A stretch of DNA of 64,000 nt from assembly GCA_964503965.1 (NCBI GenBank), contig CAZDCK010000016.1, positions 4,159 to 68,158 on the forward strand, in the 5' to 3' direction. Source of the DNA: Eutrophocola sp964503965. GTDB taxonomy: Bacteria; Pseudomonadota; Gammaproteobacteria; Pseudomonadales; Pseudohongiellaceae. How positions within the stretch are numbered: the stretch's first letter is position 1; every line of letters begins with the position of its first letter. The translations under genes and the position numbers were made by a program. This document shows, piece after piece, positions 36,542 to 45,224 of this stretch. The notes below the pieces were generated by a model. The model saw nothing but the letters and a program-made list of their open reading frames with translations, made no database searches and was not told the DNA's origin.

Positions 36542-37120
36542 ATGGTGGAATCCCCTTTAATTATTCTTGACCGTGATGGTGTTATAAATCACGACTCCGA
36601 TGACTATATCAAGAATGAGGAAGAGTGGATCCCACTGGCCGGAAGCATAGAAGCTATCAGTAACTTATCCCAGGCGGGCTTTACTGTCTGTGTTGCTACC
36701 AATCAATCCGGACTTGGCAGGGGACTTTATGACGAGTACGCACTGGCTCGCATGCATGGGCTAATGTGCTCATTAGTTGAGGATGCCGGCGGAACGATTA
36801 ATGGGATTTTTTACTGTCCACATACCCCATCTGATAATTGCCAGTGTCGAAAGCCTGCCACAGGTCTGCTTGACCAGATCGAATCACAATTTAACAAGCC
36901 GGTAAAAGGCTCCTGGTTTGTCGGCGATACACAAAAAGATATAGGTGCCGCGCTGGCTAAAGGCTGTAAACCAATTTTGGTGCTTACCGGCAAGGGAAGC
37001 TATACCCGGGATACAATGGCAGTTGAAGCGCTAGAAAATATTCCGGTCTTTGATGACCTGTTCTCAGCGGCGATGTTCATTATTGCTGATCAGGAAAACC
37101 TTTCGGCATCAGGTAACTGA
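36542..37120 (+). CDS. gmhB: D-glycero-beta-D-manno-heptose 1,7-bisphosphate 7-phosphatase
   Basis: 192-residue HAD-family phosphatase of ADP-heptose synthesis. The nucleophile motif is LDRDGVIN (about 8-15), motif II is ATNQSG, the zinc-binding loop is YCPHTPSDNCQCRKP (Cys and His ligands), and motifs III/IV lie in K(P)..WFVGDTQKDIGAA. It supplies the heptose donor used by WaaC encoded nearby. It has one base of spacing to plsC and nine to glyS. Confidence 0.93.
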   Translation: MVESPLIILDRDGVINHDSDDYIKNEEEWIPLAGSIEAISNLSQAGFTVCVATNQSGLGRGLYDEYALARMHGLMCSLVEDAGGTINGIFYCPHTPSDNCQCRKPATGLLDQIESQFNKPVKGSWFVGDTQKDIGAALAKGCKPILVLTGKGSYTRDTMAVEALENIPVFDDLFSAAMFIIADQENLSASGN

Positions 37121-37121
37121 T

Positions 37122-37817
37122 ATGCAATTCCTGCGATCTTTGCTTTTTTATCTCGGATATTTTGTCGTACTGGTTCCCCACGCGATACTTTGTGTCATTC
37201 TGGGCATTTTCATGCCGCTTAAAATGCGCTACCGCTACTTTCTGGTCTGGAATGCTTTCTGTCTCTGGTGGCTGCGTATCACCTGCGGCATCAAACATGA
37301 AGTTATAGGTATGGAAAATGTGCCACCTGCCCCTTTTGTATTGCTTGCCAATCATCAAAGCCCCTGGGAAACTCTTTTCCTCTATTGGGAGTTCCTTCCT
37401 ATTTGTGCCATCCTCAAAAGAGAGCTCTATAAAATTCCTTTTTTTGGCTGGGCCCTCAGGCTTCTACGCCCCATTGCTATAGACAGATCCAAACGGGGAA
37501 AGGCATTACAGCAGTTACTCGAGCAGGGCAGGGAAAACCTGGACGATGGTTTTTCTGTACTTGTCTTTCCTGAAGGCACACGTGTTGAGCCAGGTTCAGA
37601 AAAGAAGTATTCAGCCGGGGGTGCCGAACTAGCCATTGCATCCGGCAGGATGATTGTCCCCCTTGCCCATAATGCAGGACTTTTCTGGCCGGCTCACAAG
37701 TTTGTCAAACATGCAGGCACAATCAGGGTTGTAATTGGAAAGCCTATTGATCCCACTGGCAGAAAAGCCAGGGATGTTACACGCGAAGTAGAAGCCTGGA
37801 CACGCCAGGCTCTTTAG
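37122..37817 (+). CDS. 1-acyl-sn-glycerol-3-phosphate acyltransferase (PlsC family)
   Basis: 231 residues from the ATG at 37122, one base after the gmhB stop; a longer frame from 37050 overlaps gmhB and is rejected. There are two N-terminal hydrophobic segments, then the acyltransferase motifs NHQSPWET (HxxxxD-like, here HQSPWE), FPEGTR, and a final VIGKPID. It makes phosphatidic acid. Its last four bases overlap the convergent gyrB stop. The family call is firm; the substrate could be another lysolipid. Confidence 0.88.
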   Translation: MQFLRSLLFYLGYFVVLVPHAILCVILGIFMPLKMRYRYFLVWNAFCLWWLRITCGIKHEVIGMENVPPAPFVLLANHQSPWETLFLYWEFLPICAILKRELYKIPFFGWALRLLRPIAIDRSKRGKALQQLLEQGRENLDDGFSVLVFPEGTRVEPGSEKKYSAGGAELAIASGRMIVPLAHNAGLFWPAHKFVKHAGTIRVVIGKPIDPTGRKARDVTREVEAWTRQAL

Positions 37818-40228
37818 ACATCCAGGTTGGATACTTTCAACGCGTTGGATTCAATGAAATCACGTCTCGGCTCGACCTGGTCACCCATGAGGGTATAGAA
37901 AAGCTGATCCGCACTCATCGCATCATCTATGGTGACACGGGTCATTCGGCGGAATTCGGGATCCATGGTTGTTTCCCATAACTGATCCGGGTTCATTTCA
38001 CCCAATCCCTTATAACGCTGCAGGTAAATTCCACGCATTCCTTCCTTCATCAGCCATTCCAGTGCCTGTTTGAAGTCTTTGACTTCCAGTGTTTTTTCAC
38101 CACGCTTGATATAGGCTCCAGCTTCAAACAAGCCGGACAGGTTTTCACCCAGCCTTGTCATTGACTTATATTCTTCTGACTTGAACAACTCGGGCCTCAG
38201 GGTTGTTTTCCTGGAAACACCATGAATAAAAGATTTCACAACGGGCTCGTAAACTTTTTCCTCTTCATCGTAAACCACGCTGAAAATATAGAGAGAACCA
38301 GACTTACAGGATTCTGCCACTGCCGCTTCCAGCCCTCTGGTCCAGGACTCAACTTTGGACTCATCAGCCATATCCTCAAACTTCAACGCTTCTTTATTTA
38401 TAAGCTCTTCCAGCACTTCAGAAGGATATTGATGAGACAGTCTTTTTATAATAGAACGAACGTTTCTGTATTCATTGACAATATCTTCAAGTGCACCCCT
38501 GTTGATTCCCGGTGCCTCTGCGTTCACATGCAGACTGGCTCCTTCAAGTGCATTCTGGGTCTGGAATTGTGCCAGCTCCTCATCATCCTTAAGGTATTGT
38601 TCCTGTTTTCCTTTACGTATTTTGTAGAGTGGTGGCTGAGCTATAAAAATATGCCCGCGGTCTACAAGCTCACGCATCTGGCGAAAAAAGAAGGTTAAAA
38701 GCAGGGTCCTGATATGGGAGCCATCTACATCAGCATCGGTCATAATTATAATGCTGTGGTACCGCAAATTATCGACATTAAACTCCTCGCTACCAATGCC
38801 ACAGCCCAAGGCCTTGATCATTGTGCCAATTTCAACTGAGCTCAGCATCTTGTCGAACCGCGCCTTTTCCACATTCAGAATTTTTCCCTTCAGGGGAAGA
38901 ATGGCCTGGTTTTTTCTATTTCGTCCCTGCTTGGCTGACCCGCCAGCTGAATCGCCCTCAACGATAAACAATTCGGAAAGTGCCGGATCCTTTTCCTGAC
39001 AATCCGCCAATTTACCTGGTAGTCCAGCCACATCCAGAGCCCCTTTTCGGCGAGTCATCTCGCGAGCTTTACGTGCGGCCTCCCTGGCCCTGGCAGCATC
39101 AAGCATCTTATTCACAATACTCTTGGCTTCCAGTGGGTTTTCCAGCATGAAATCGGCAAATTGACGCCCCATTTCCTGTTCTACAGCCGTTTTTACTTCT
39201 GAGGAAACCAGTTTGTCCTTGGTCTGGGAGGAAAACTTCGGATCAGGGACCTTAACGGAAATGATTGCGGTGAGCCCTTCCCGGGCATCATCACCGGACG
39301 TAGTGATTTCCTTGCCCTTTTTGCTTTCCATTTCCTTATCGATATAATTTTTCAAAACCCGTGTTAAGGCCCCACGGAATCCCGCCAGGTGTGTACCACC
39401 ATCACGCTGGGGTATGTTGTTGGTGTAAGGATATATGTTTTCCTGGTAGCCATCATTCCACTGCATAGCCACCTCGATACCAATGCCATCATTTTCTGAT
39501 GAAAAGTGGAAAATCTTGTTAATCGGGCTCTTGTTCTGATTGAGATAGTCGACGAAAGCTTCCAGACCACCATCATACTTGAAGGTTTCTGACCTATCAG
39601 TGCGCTCATCAACCAACTCAATAGCCACGCCCGCATTCAGGAATGCCAGTTCACGCAGCTTTTTAGCCAGGATGTCATATTCAAATTCAATATTAGTGAA
39701 TGTATCCACTGAAGGCTTGAAGTGACAGGAAGTTCCGGTGATATCAGTATCACCTACAACTTTCAGTGGTTCTTCAGGAACACCATGATGGTAGATTTGC
39801 TCGTGAGTCTTTCCACCCCGGTGAATAGTCAGTTTAAGGTAAGAGGAAAGGGCGTTAACGACAGAAACCCCAACCCCATGCAATCCACCACTGACCTTGT
39901 AGCTATTATCATCAAACTTGCCGCCAGCATGCAATACAGTCATGATAACTTCCGCTGCAGAGACCCCTTCATCGTGAATCTCGGTAGGTATACCGCGACC
40001 GTTATCGGAAACACTGATAGTTTCATCACTGTGCACTACAATCTTGATAAGGTCACAGTGGCCGGCCAATGCTTCATCAATGGAATTATCCACCAGCTCA
40101 AATACCATATGGTGCAGACCAGTACCATCATCGGTATCGCCAATGTACATTCCGGGTCTTTTTCTGACCGCATCAAGCCCCTTCAGGACCTTGATACTCG
40201 AAGAATCATAGCTATCATTTTCTGACAT
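37814..40228 (-). CDS. gyrB: DNA gyrase subunit B
   Basis: 804 residues, the length of the E. coli protein. The GHKL ATPase domain carries ELVDNSIDEALAGHCD, DNGRGIP and GLHGVGVSVVNALS. The transducer domain follows. The TOPRIM domain has EGDSAGGSAKQGRNR, LPLKGKILNVEKA and DADVDGSHI. The C-terminal GyrA-interacting segment includes QRYKGLGEMN. It includes the gammaproteobacterial insertion in the C-terminal half. It is the last of the dnaA-dnaN-recF-gyrB series. Confidence 0.97.
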   Translation of the reverse strand: MSENDSYDSSSIKVLKGLDAVRKRPGMYIGDTDDGTGLHHMVFELVDNSIDEALAGHCDLIKIVVHSDETISVSDNGRGIPTEIHDEGVSAAEVIMTVLHAGGKFDDNSYKVSGGLHGVGVSVVNALSSYLKLTIHRGGKTHEQIYHHGVPEEPLKVVGDTDITGTSCHFKPSVDTFTNIEFEYDILAKKLRELAFLNAGVAIELVDERTDRSETFKYDGGLEAFVDYLNQNKSPINKIFHFSSENDGIGIEVAMQWNDGYQENIYPYTNNIPQRDGGTHLAGFRGALTRVLKNYIDKEMESKKGKEITTSGDDAREGLTAIISVKVPDPKFSSQTKDKLVSSEVKTAVEQEMGRQFADFMLENPLEAKSIVNKMLDAARAREAARKAREMTRRKGALDVAGLPGKLADCQEKDPALSELFIVEGDSAGGSAKQGRNRKNQAILPLKGKILNVEKARFDKMLSSVEIGTMIKALGCGIGSEEFNVDNLRYHSIIIMTDADVDGSHIRTLLLTFFFRQMRELVDRGHIFIAQPPLYKIRKGKQEQYLKDDEELAQFQTQNALEGASLHVNAEAPGINRGALEDIVNEYRNVRSIIKRLSHQYPSEVLEELINKEALKFEDMADESKVESWTRGLEAAVAESCKSGSLYIFSVVYDEEEKVYEPVVKSFIHGVSRKTTLRPELFKSEEYKSMTRLGENLSGLFEAGAYIKRGEKTLEVKDFKQALEWLMKEGMRGIYLQRYKGLGEMNPDQLWETTMDPEFRRMTRVTIDDAMSADQLFYTLMGDQVEPRRDFIESNALKVSNLDV

Positions 40229-40275
40229 GACGGGGTATTCCCTGGTTGACGTAAGCGCTTGATTTTAAAAGCCCT

Positions 40276-40306
40276 ATTATACTATCCAGAAGGGGTGTTT
40301 TGTCAC
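40276..40306 (-). promoter_or_regulatory. Candidate gyrB promoter
   Basis: On the minus strand a perfect TATAAT (40276-40281) lies about 48 bases upstream of the gyrB ATG, with GTGACA (40301-40306) 19 bases before it. The spacing is two bases longer than ideal. The -35 reaches into the last codons of recF. Confidence 0.5.
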
Positions 40307-41397
40307 CTCTCCAATTCCTTTATTTTACCATGTTCCACGTGAAACAGCTTGTATTCCTGGCTATCCAGGCCACTTTCTTCCAACGCCTGAGCAAGATCAT
40401 CAGAGTCCGTACCCGTAATGAATATCTGCCCGGAAAGATCTTTTAGTAACATACAGACTTTACGTCTGTTAACCCGATCAAGCTCTGCAGGCAGGTCATC
40501 TATCAGGTAAAGACACTCCTGACCCGAATGCGAAGAAAGAAAGGCTCCCTGGGCGAGCTTCATTGCACTGACAACCAGCTTTTGTTGCCCACGAGACAAG
40601 ATGTCACATGCATTTTGTGAAGCCATCCTGATTTTCAGGTCGGCGCGCTGTGGCCCGGCTGTTGTGTATCCTAGGCTAAAATCCCGGTCCTGATTACGAA
40701 GGATAACGTCTTCCAGGCTTTCTTCTTCTGCCCATCCACGGTAATAGCGAAAGCTGAGATCTTCCAGTGTAATGAGGGAAGACAGCATATTCCTAAGAAA
40801 GGGGAGAAAGGACTCCAGGTATTCTTTACGAAATTTATCTATCTCCATGGCATGCCGGACCATTTCCCGCGTCCAGGGCACAAGCTCACTTAGAGGCGCA
40901 TGTTTCTTTAGCAGGCTGTTTCTGTTCTGAAGACTACGCCTGAAAGAGCGCCAGTGATTAAAAAAAGCGTGTTCCACGTGAAACACTCCCCAATCCAGAT
41001 ATTGACGCCTAGATTTTGGCCCACCTTCTAACAGGTGAAATGCTTCCGCATTAAGCAATTGAAGAGGCAGGTGTTTAGCCAGTTCTGCGGTGGATTGGGC
41101 TTTTTCTCCCTGTATTTTTATTTGTGGTGCATCATCCAGGCTGCGACTAATACCGAGGGCGTAATCAGTGTTGAGCTGTACAAAAACGGAACAGGTCCGT
41201 TGCCCCTGCTGAATAAGAGGCGTTTGTTGGGTATTGCGAAAAGAGCGCCCCATACCTAGCAGGTAGATAGCTTCAAGGAGGCTGGATTTACCGCTACCAT
41301 TTTCTCCGGCGACAAGATTAACCCTTGCAGCAGGAGACAAGCTTGCCTGGCTAATATTGCGGAAAGATGATAACTGGAGTTTATGAATGCTGGGCAT
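40303..41397 (-). CDS. recF: DNA replication and repair protein RecF
   Basis: 364-residue SMC-like ATPase that loads RecA at gaps. Walker A is GENGSGKSSLLEAI (about 33-46), the signature region is LSRGQQKLVVSAMKLAQ, and Walker B is LYLIDDLPAELD. Two peptide stretches FHVEH (near residue 140 and near the C-terminus) are the translation of two parS sites embedded in the gene. dnaN lies 31 bases upstream. Confidence 0.95.
   Translation of the reverse strand: MPSIHKLQLSSFRNISQASLSPAARVNLVAGENGSGKSSLLEAIYLLGMGRSFRNTQQTPLIQQGQRTCSVFVQLNTDYALGISRSLDDAPQIKIQGEKAQSTAELAKHLPLQLLNAEAFHLLEGGPKSRRQYLDWGVFHVEHAFFNHWRSFRRSLQNRNSLLKKHAPLSELVPWTREMVRHAMEIDKFRKEYLESFLPFLRNMLSSLITLEDLSFRYYRGWAEEESLEDVILRNQDRDFSLGYTTAGPQRADLKIRMASQNACDILSRGQQKLVVSAMKLAQGAFLSSHSGQECLYLIDDLPAELDRVNRRKVCMLLKDLSGQIFITGTDSDDLAQALEESGLDSQEYKLFHVEHGKIKELER
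40331..40346. other. parS centromere site 1
   Basis: Sixteen bases TGTTCCACGTGAAACA, one half of which matches the Bacillus-type and the other the Pseudomonas-type parS arm around the invariant CACGTG core. It lies in the final codons of recF, about 12 kb from the parAB genes and 3.8 kb from oriC. ParB is expected to bind here. Confidence 0.88.
40970..40985. other. parS centromere site 2
   Basis: A second copy identical over all 16 bases to the site at 40331-40346 and in the same orientation, also inside recF, 639 bases away. Two identical copies of a ParB motif near the origin make chance very unlikely. Confidence 0.88.
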
Positions 41398-41428
41398 TAT
41401 GGCCCCTGCATCTCAGGAATTGCAGACG

Positions 41429-42535
41429 CTACAACCTCATTGGCATTACCACATAGGTGGCACTGCTATCTTCTGAGGACTGGACCAATGCGCTGCTGTT
41501 AGGGTCTGAGACAATGATCTGCACATTATCCGAGTTAAGGACATTCAGTACATCCACCAGGTAAACGACATTGAAGCCTATCTCGAGAGAGTCGCCTTTG
41601 TACTCAACAGGCACAGTTTCTTCTGCTTCTTCCTGTTCAGGGTTATTGGCAATAATCTTGAGCTCGTCATTGGATAGAATGAGCCGTATCCCACGAAACT
41701 TTTCATTGGAAAGAATGGCCGTTCTATTCAATGAATCACGTAACTGCTCGCGTCCAGCAATGACATTTTTGTCACCTCCTTTGGGCAGTACGCGGTTGTA
41801 GTCAGGAAACTTTCCATCAACCAGCTTTGAAGTAAAGGTAAAGTTGGCCATGGTGGCACGGATATGATTTGTGCCCAGCACAACGTTTATCTCTTCGTCT
41901 TCACCATCGGAAAGGAGTCGGCCCAGCTCCAGGACCCCTTTTCTGGGAATAATAACTCCGACCGTATCGGCTGTTGATGCCTTCATGGTTTCAGTCTGCA
42001 TCGCGAGCCGATGCCCGTCTGTCGCTACCACACGAAGGTAGTCAGGGCTCACTTCAATCAACATGCCATTGAGGTAATAACGAACATCCTGCTGCGCCAT
42101 GGCAAATCCGGTGTTCTGGATCATGGCCCTGAGCATTTCTTTGGATGCCGTGAAATCGAGCGTGCCGGCAGACTCATCAACACCAGGAAAGTCGGTAGAA
42201 GGCAGGGTGGACAAAGAGAATCGGCTTCGGCCTGATTGTATCTTGAGTTTGTCATCATCCAGATTGAATTTCAGGCTTGCGCTGTCAGGCAAGGATTTAC
42301 AGATATCCATGAGTTTCCTGGCTGGCACCGTAATCTCGCCATCACTGGAAGAACCATCCACGTTGACCCTGCCAATCAACTCCACTTCGAGATCTGTCCC
42401 TGTCAGGGACAACTGGTCTTTTTCAAGGGATAGCAGGACATTGGAAAGAACTGGCAGAGTCTGCCGTCTTTCAACTACACCTGTGACAAGCTGAAGTGGT
42501 TTGATAAGGGCTTCTCTGGAGATTTCGAATTGCAT
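41429..42535 (-). CDS. dnaN: DNA polymerase III beta subunit (sliding clamp)
   Basis: 368 residues, three clamp domains. The N-terminus MQFEISREALIKPLQLVTGVVERRQTLPVLSNVLL and the C-terminal VVMPMRL are diagnostic, and ATDGHRLA lies in the second domain. It is located between dnaA (33 bases) and recF (31 bases), the usual dnaA-dnaN-recF operon. Confidence 0.97.
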   Translation of the reverse strand: MQFEISREALIKPLQLVTGVVERRQTLPVLSNVLLSLEKDQLSLTGTDLEVELIGRVNVDGSSSDGEITVPARKLMDICKSLPDSASLKFNLDDDKLKIQSGRSRFSLSTLPSTDFPGVDESAGTLDFTASKEMLRAMIQNTGFAMAQQDVRYYLNGMLIEVSPDYLRVVATDGHRLAMQTETMKASTADTVGVIIPRKGVLELGRLLSDGEDEEINVVLGTNHIRATMANFTFTSKLVDGKFPDYNRVLPKGGDKNVIAGREQLRDSLNRTAILSNEKFRGIRLILSNDELKIIANNPEQEEAEETVPVEYKGDSLEIGFNVVYLVDVLNVLNSDNVQIIVSDPNSSALVQSSEDSSATYVVMPMRL

Positions 42536-42568
42536 GATAAAATGTAATCCTTTGTTTTAATTGAATAT

Positions 42569-44056
42569 TTAGCTAGAAAGTGACCTGAGCAGGTTCTTAT
42601 AGTCTTCATTGATATCCGATGAGGACTTTCGCAAGTCATTTATGGTGCGACAGGCATGCAACACGGTGGTATGGTCCCTGCCTCCATACATATTGCCGAT
42701 TTCGGGCAGACTATGATTGGTTAGCTCTTTTGAAAGGCACATCGCTATCTGCCTTGGCCTGGCTACAGAGCGGGTTCTCCGTTTGGAGACCATATCCGCC
42801 ATTTTGATTTTGTAATACTCAGCAACAGTGCGTTGGATATTATCAACACTGATCAGCTTGTTCTGAATTGCCAACAGATCCTTCAATGCTTCCTTGATCA
42901 ATGGAATTGTAATATCTGATCCCATGAAACGGGCATGGGCAATAACTTTCTTTAGTGCACCCTCCAGTTCCCTGACATTGGATCGCAACTTTTGTGCCAT
43001 GAACATGGCTTCATCATTAGCCAGGTAAACCTGCTCATGATTTGCCTTGTTTATAAGAATAGCAGCACGTGTTTCCAATTCTGGTGGCTCAACAGCTACT
43101 GACAGCCCCCAGCCAAACCGGGACTTTAGCCTTTCTTCCAAGCCATTGATTTCACTATGATATTTGTCACATGTCATAATAATCTGGCGGCCTCCTTCAA
43201 AAATTGCATTGAAGGTATGGAAAAATTCTTCCTGTGAACGCTCTTTGTTGGCAAAAAACTGTATATCGTCAATCAGCAGGGCATCCACTGAATGATAATA
43301 ACGCTTGAACTCATTAATCGCATTGAGCTGCAACGCAGACACCATACTCCCGACGAACGTCTGGGAATGCAGGTAGACCACATTAGCCTCGGGGTTCTGG
43401 TCCCTGAGATGGTTGCCGATAGCATGCATTAAATGAGTTTTACCGAGACCGACACCTCCATAAATAAACAGGGGGTTGTAGGCACCACCGGGGTTATCGG
43501 CTACCTGTGCGGCGGCAGCACGGGCTATCTGGTTGGATTTACCTTCTATAAAGTTATTAAAGGTGTATGCCGGATTAAGCTCCCCTTTGTACCGCTGACT
43601 TTTTGCACGGGAATCAGATTTGGCGGGCTCCATTGAGTCCGCCGGAATGCTGATACGATAGGAGTTCGCACCTGAAGGAACTCTTGCATGACCGGCCCTG
43701 TTGTCTTGCCTGGCTTCTGAAAAAGACTCTTCACTGGAATCCGGTTCCAGGGCATTTGTCAGGTCAGTAGTGCTCAATGCCTGATCCAGGGATATATCAG
43801 CCGGGAGTTTTTCAGCATTAGCGATTTCAAGAACTACTTCTGGACAGCGGCCGTGACTGTTCTCTTCAATAATTTCCTCAATGCGGGGCAAAAAATTGTC
43901 CTTGACCCATTCCAGGATAAATTTGTTCGGGGCGAGCAAATACAAGGTATTATTGCCGTTAATAAACCGAAGAGGGCGGATCCAGGTGTTAAATTGTTGA
44001 GAAGGCAGTTCGTTTTTCAGACAGTAAATGCATTTTTGCCAAGTGGCGACGATCAC
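42569..44056 (-). CDS. dnaA: Chromosomal replication initiator protein DnaA
   Basis: 495 residues. Domain I (1-85) has the WxxWIRPL helicase-loading region, domain II is an acidic, variable linker (85-160), domain III is AAA+ with Walker A GGVGLGKTH at about 200-208 and Walker B LIDDIQFF, and domain IV carries the DnaA-box binding signature GGRDHTTVLHACR. The start is GTG with an AGGAG ribosome binding site about ten bases upstream. It reads away from the rpmH-side origin region; a DnaA box overlaps its predicted promoter, which suggests autoregulation. Confidence 0.97.
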   Translation of the reverse strand: MIVATWQKCIYCLKNELPSQQFNTWIRPLRFINGNNTLYLLAPNKFILEWVKDNFLPRIEEIIEENSHGRCPEVVLEIANAEKLPADISLDQALSTTDLTNALEPDSSEESFSEARQDNRAGHARVPSGANSYRISIPADSMEPAKSDSRAKSQRYKGELNPAYTFNNFIEGKSNQIARAAAAQVADNPGGAYNPLFIYGGVGLGKTHLMHAIGNHLRDQNPEANVVYLHSQTFVGSMVSALQLNAINEFKRYYHSVDALLIDDIQFFANKERSQEEFFHTFNAIFEGGRQIIMTCDKYHSEINGLEERLKSRFGWGLSVAVEPPELETRAAILINKANHEQVYLANDEAMFMAQKLRSNVRELEGALKKVIAHARFMGSDITIPLIKEALKDLLAIQNKLISVDNIQRTVAEYYKIKMADMVSKRRTRSVARPRQIAMCLSKELTNHSLPEIGNMYGGRDHTTVLHACRTINDLRKSSSDINEDYKNLLRSLSS

Positions 44057-44106
44057 AGCTTCAGAGTCTCCTGATTGTTTTTATTCTTTGGCGAAAAGAT
44101 GCGACA

Positions 44107-44135
44107 ATTCTACCCAGTGCCCATCCTGTTATCCA
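44107..44135 (-). promoter_or_regulatory. Candidate dnaA promoter overlapping a DnaA box
   Basis: On the minus strand TGGATA (44130-44135) and TAGAAT (44107-44112) are separated by 17 bases, placing the start site about 45 bases before the dnaA GTG. The -35 hexamer lies inside the DnaA box at 44129-44137. Confidence 0.6.
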
Positions 44136-44137
44136 CA
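44129..44137 (+). promoter_or_regulatory. DnaA box 1
   Basis: Perfect TTATCCACA, 73 bases upstream of dnaA. It overlaps the predicted dnaA -35 element. Confidence 0.85.
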
Positions 44138-44276
44138 CAAAACAAGCTTTTTCTCATTATTTTCGCATCTTTTATTTTCTTTATTTATCATTTAGTTATA
44201 AACATTAGGTCTAATTTTACAGCTTTAAAATCACTGAAAAATATTGCCTCAAGACGCCGCAGGTTTGTGTGTAAAT

Positions 44277-44285
44277 TGTGGATAA
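44277..44285 (-). promoter_or_regulatory. DnaA box 2
   Basis: Perfect TTATCCACA on the minus strand, 148 bases from box 1 and about 70 bases from the tandem AT-rich repeat. A weaker TTACACACA-like 9-mer overlaps just upstream (near 44265). Confidence 0.85.
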
Positions 44286-44352
44286 CTTGTGAGCTGAAGT
44301 GTGATATTGCAAACCATTAAAAGCACACCCTGTTAATGGAGTTTAGTACTAT

Positions 44353-44380
44353 AAATTTACCTATAAAATTTACCTATAAA
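44353..44380. repeat. Tandem 13-base AT-rich repeat (candidate DNA unwinding element)
   Basis: The 15-base unit AAATTTACCTATAAA occurs at 44353-44367 and again at 44366-44380, a 13-base period. The period and base composition resemble the 13-mers of bacterial unwinding elements, next to the DnaA boxes. Confidence 0.6.
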
Positions 44381-44486
44381 TAGAAACAGGAATGTTGAGG
44401 AAAGAGCCCTTGCCAGAAAGAGCATTAGTTCTATGGGCTGGAATTTAGCCAAGGGTCAATTGGCCTTCAAATCAACCCCTGTTAAA

Positions 44487-44515
44487 TTGCAATATCTCGC
44501 GAAACCCATTAGAAT
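44487..44515 (+). promoter_or_regulatory. Candidate rpmH-rnpA promoter
   Basis: TTGCAA (44487-44492) and TAGAAT (44510-44515) with a 17-base spacer. Transcription would start near 44522, giving a leader of about 120 bases before rpmH. Confidence 0.65.
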
Positions 44516-44641
44516 TCGCATCCCTTTTTTGGGGCCCCGTCAGATGACCGGAAAAGTGGTTTTCAGGCAAGAGGCAACTAAACATAAACAGGTTATATCT
44601 GATTAAGCTGTCAATCGATAGCATGAATTTCAGGAAATATC

Positions 44642-44776
44642 ATGAAAAGAACTTTTCAGCCAAGCGTACTTAAACGCAAAAGAACTCACGGTTTCAGGTC
44701 TCGTATGGCCACAAAAGCCGGCCGTCAGGTTTTAAACCGCAGAAGAGCCAAAGGTCGCGCACGACTGTCTGCCTGA
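44642..44776 (+). CDS. rpmH: 50S ribosomal protein L34
   Basis: 44 residues, highly basic: MKRTFQPSVLKRKRTHGF at the start, then RMATKAGRQVLNRRRAKGRARL, the complete L34 sequence pattern. An AGGA ribosome binding site lies about seven bases before the ATG. It is the first gene of the right arm and precedes rnpA as in nearly all bacteria. Confidence 0.97.
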   Translation: MKRTFQPSVLKRKRTHGFRSRMATKAGRQVLNRRRAKGRARLSA

Positions 44777-44778
44777 AT

Positions 44779-44806
44779 TTCAGGGCATTTTCTTTAATGC
44801 TCTGAA
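44779..44806 (+). other. Hairpin between rpmH and rnpA
   Basis: An 11-bp stem with one G-U pair (44779-44789 with 44796-44806) and a six-base loop begins two bases after the rpmH stop. No U tract follows, so it is not a classical terminator. It could stabilise or process the message and help make L34 far more abundant than the RNase P protein. Confidence 0.6.
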
Positions 44807-44835
44807 GAGGGCAGCCTTGCCAGCAGGAGGATTAG

Positions 44836-45213
44836 TTGAAGGTGGATCAGCGATTCCCCAGATCCTGTCGCCTGTTGGATTCAAAAGCCTTTGAGAACGT
44901 ATTTAATAAACCCGATTTCAGGGTTTCCAATAGATATTTTCTGATTCTTGGCTGCTGGTCTGACTTTGAAGAACCCCGGCTAGGGGTGATTGTTGCCAAG
45001 AAAAATGTGGCCAAGGCAGTCCAGCGAAACCGCATAAAACGGTTAATCAGGGAGTCATTCAGACTGAGCAAAAACAGGCTACATACTGCGGACCTGGTGG
45101 TTCTATCACGAAAAGGACCACAAAATCTGAATAACAGTGAATGTGTTTTTCATCTCAACTCGCTGATTGATGAAATTGAAAAGAAAAAGGTTAATAAAGG
45201 GACAGCTCCCTGA
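44836..45213 (+). CDS. rnpA: Ribonuclease P protein component
   Basis: 125-residue basic protein that assists the RNase P RNA in tRNA 5' processing. The family core is RNRIKRLIRESFR near residue 65, preceded by GVIVAKKNVAKAV. The start is TTG with a perfect AGGAGG five bases upstream; the GTG two codons later is less well spaced. It lies between rpmH and yidD. Confidence 0.95.
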   Translation: MKVDQRFPRSCRLLDSKAFENVFNKPDFRVSNRYFLILGCWSDFEEPRLGVIVAKKNVAKAVQRNRIKRLIRESFRLSKNRLHTADLVVLSRKGPQNLNNSECVFHLNSLIDEIEKKKVNKGTAP

Positions 45214-45224
45214 ACAAATGCCCT

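Larger units (their letters stand above)
44100..44400. other. Probable chromosomal replication origin (oriC)
   Basis: The AT-rich spacer between dnaA and rpmH, where pseudomonads carry oriC. It holds two perfect DnaA boxes in opposite orientation (44129-44137 and 44277-44285), an A/T-dominated tract (44141-44240), and a tandem AT-rich direct repeat with 13-base period (44353-44380) that resembles a DNA unwinding element. Genes read away from it on both sides. I see no GATC cluster, so Dam/SeqA-style control is not evident. The limits are approximate. Confidence 0.75.
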
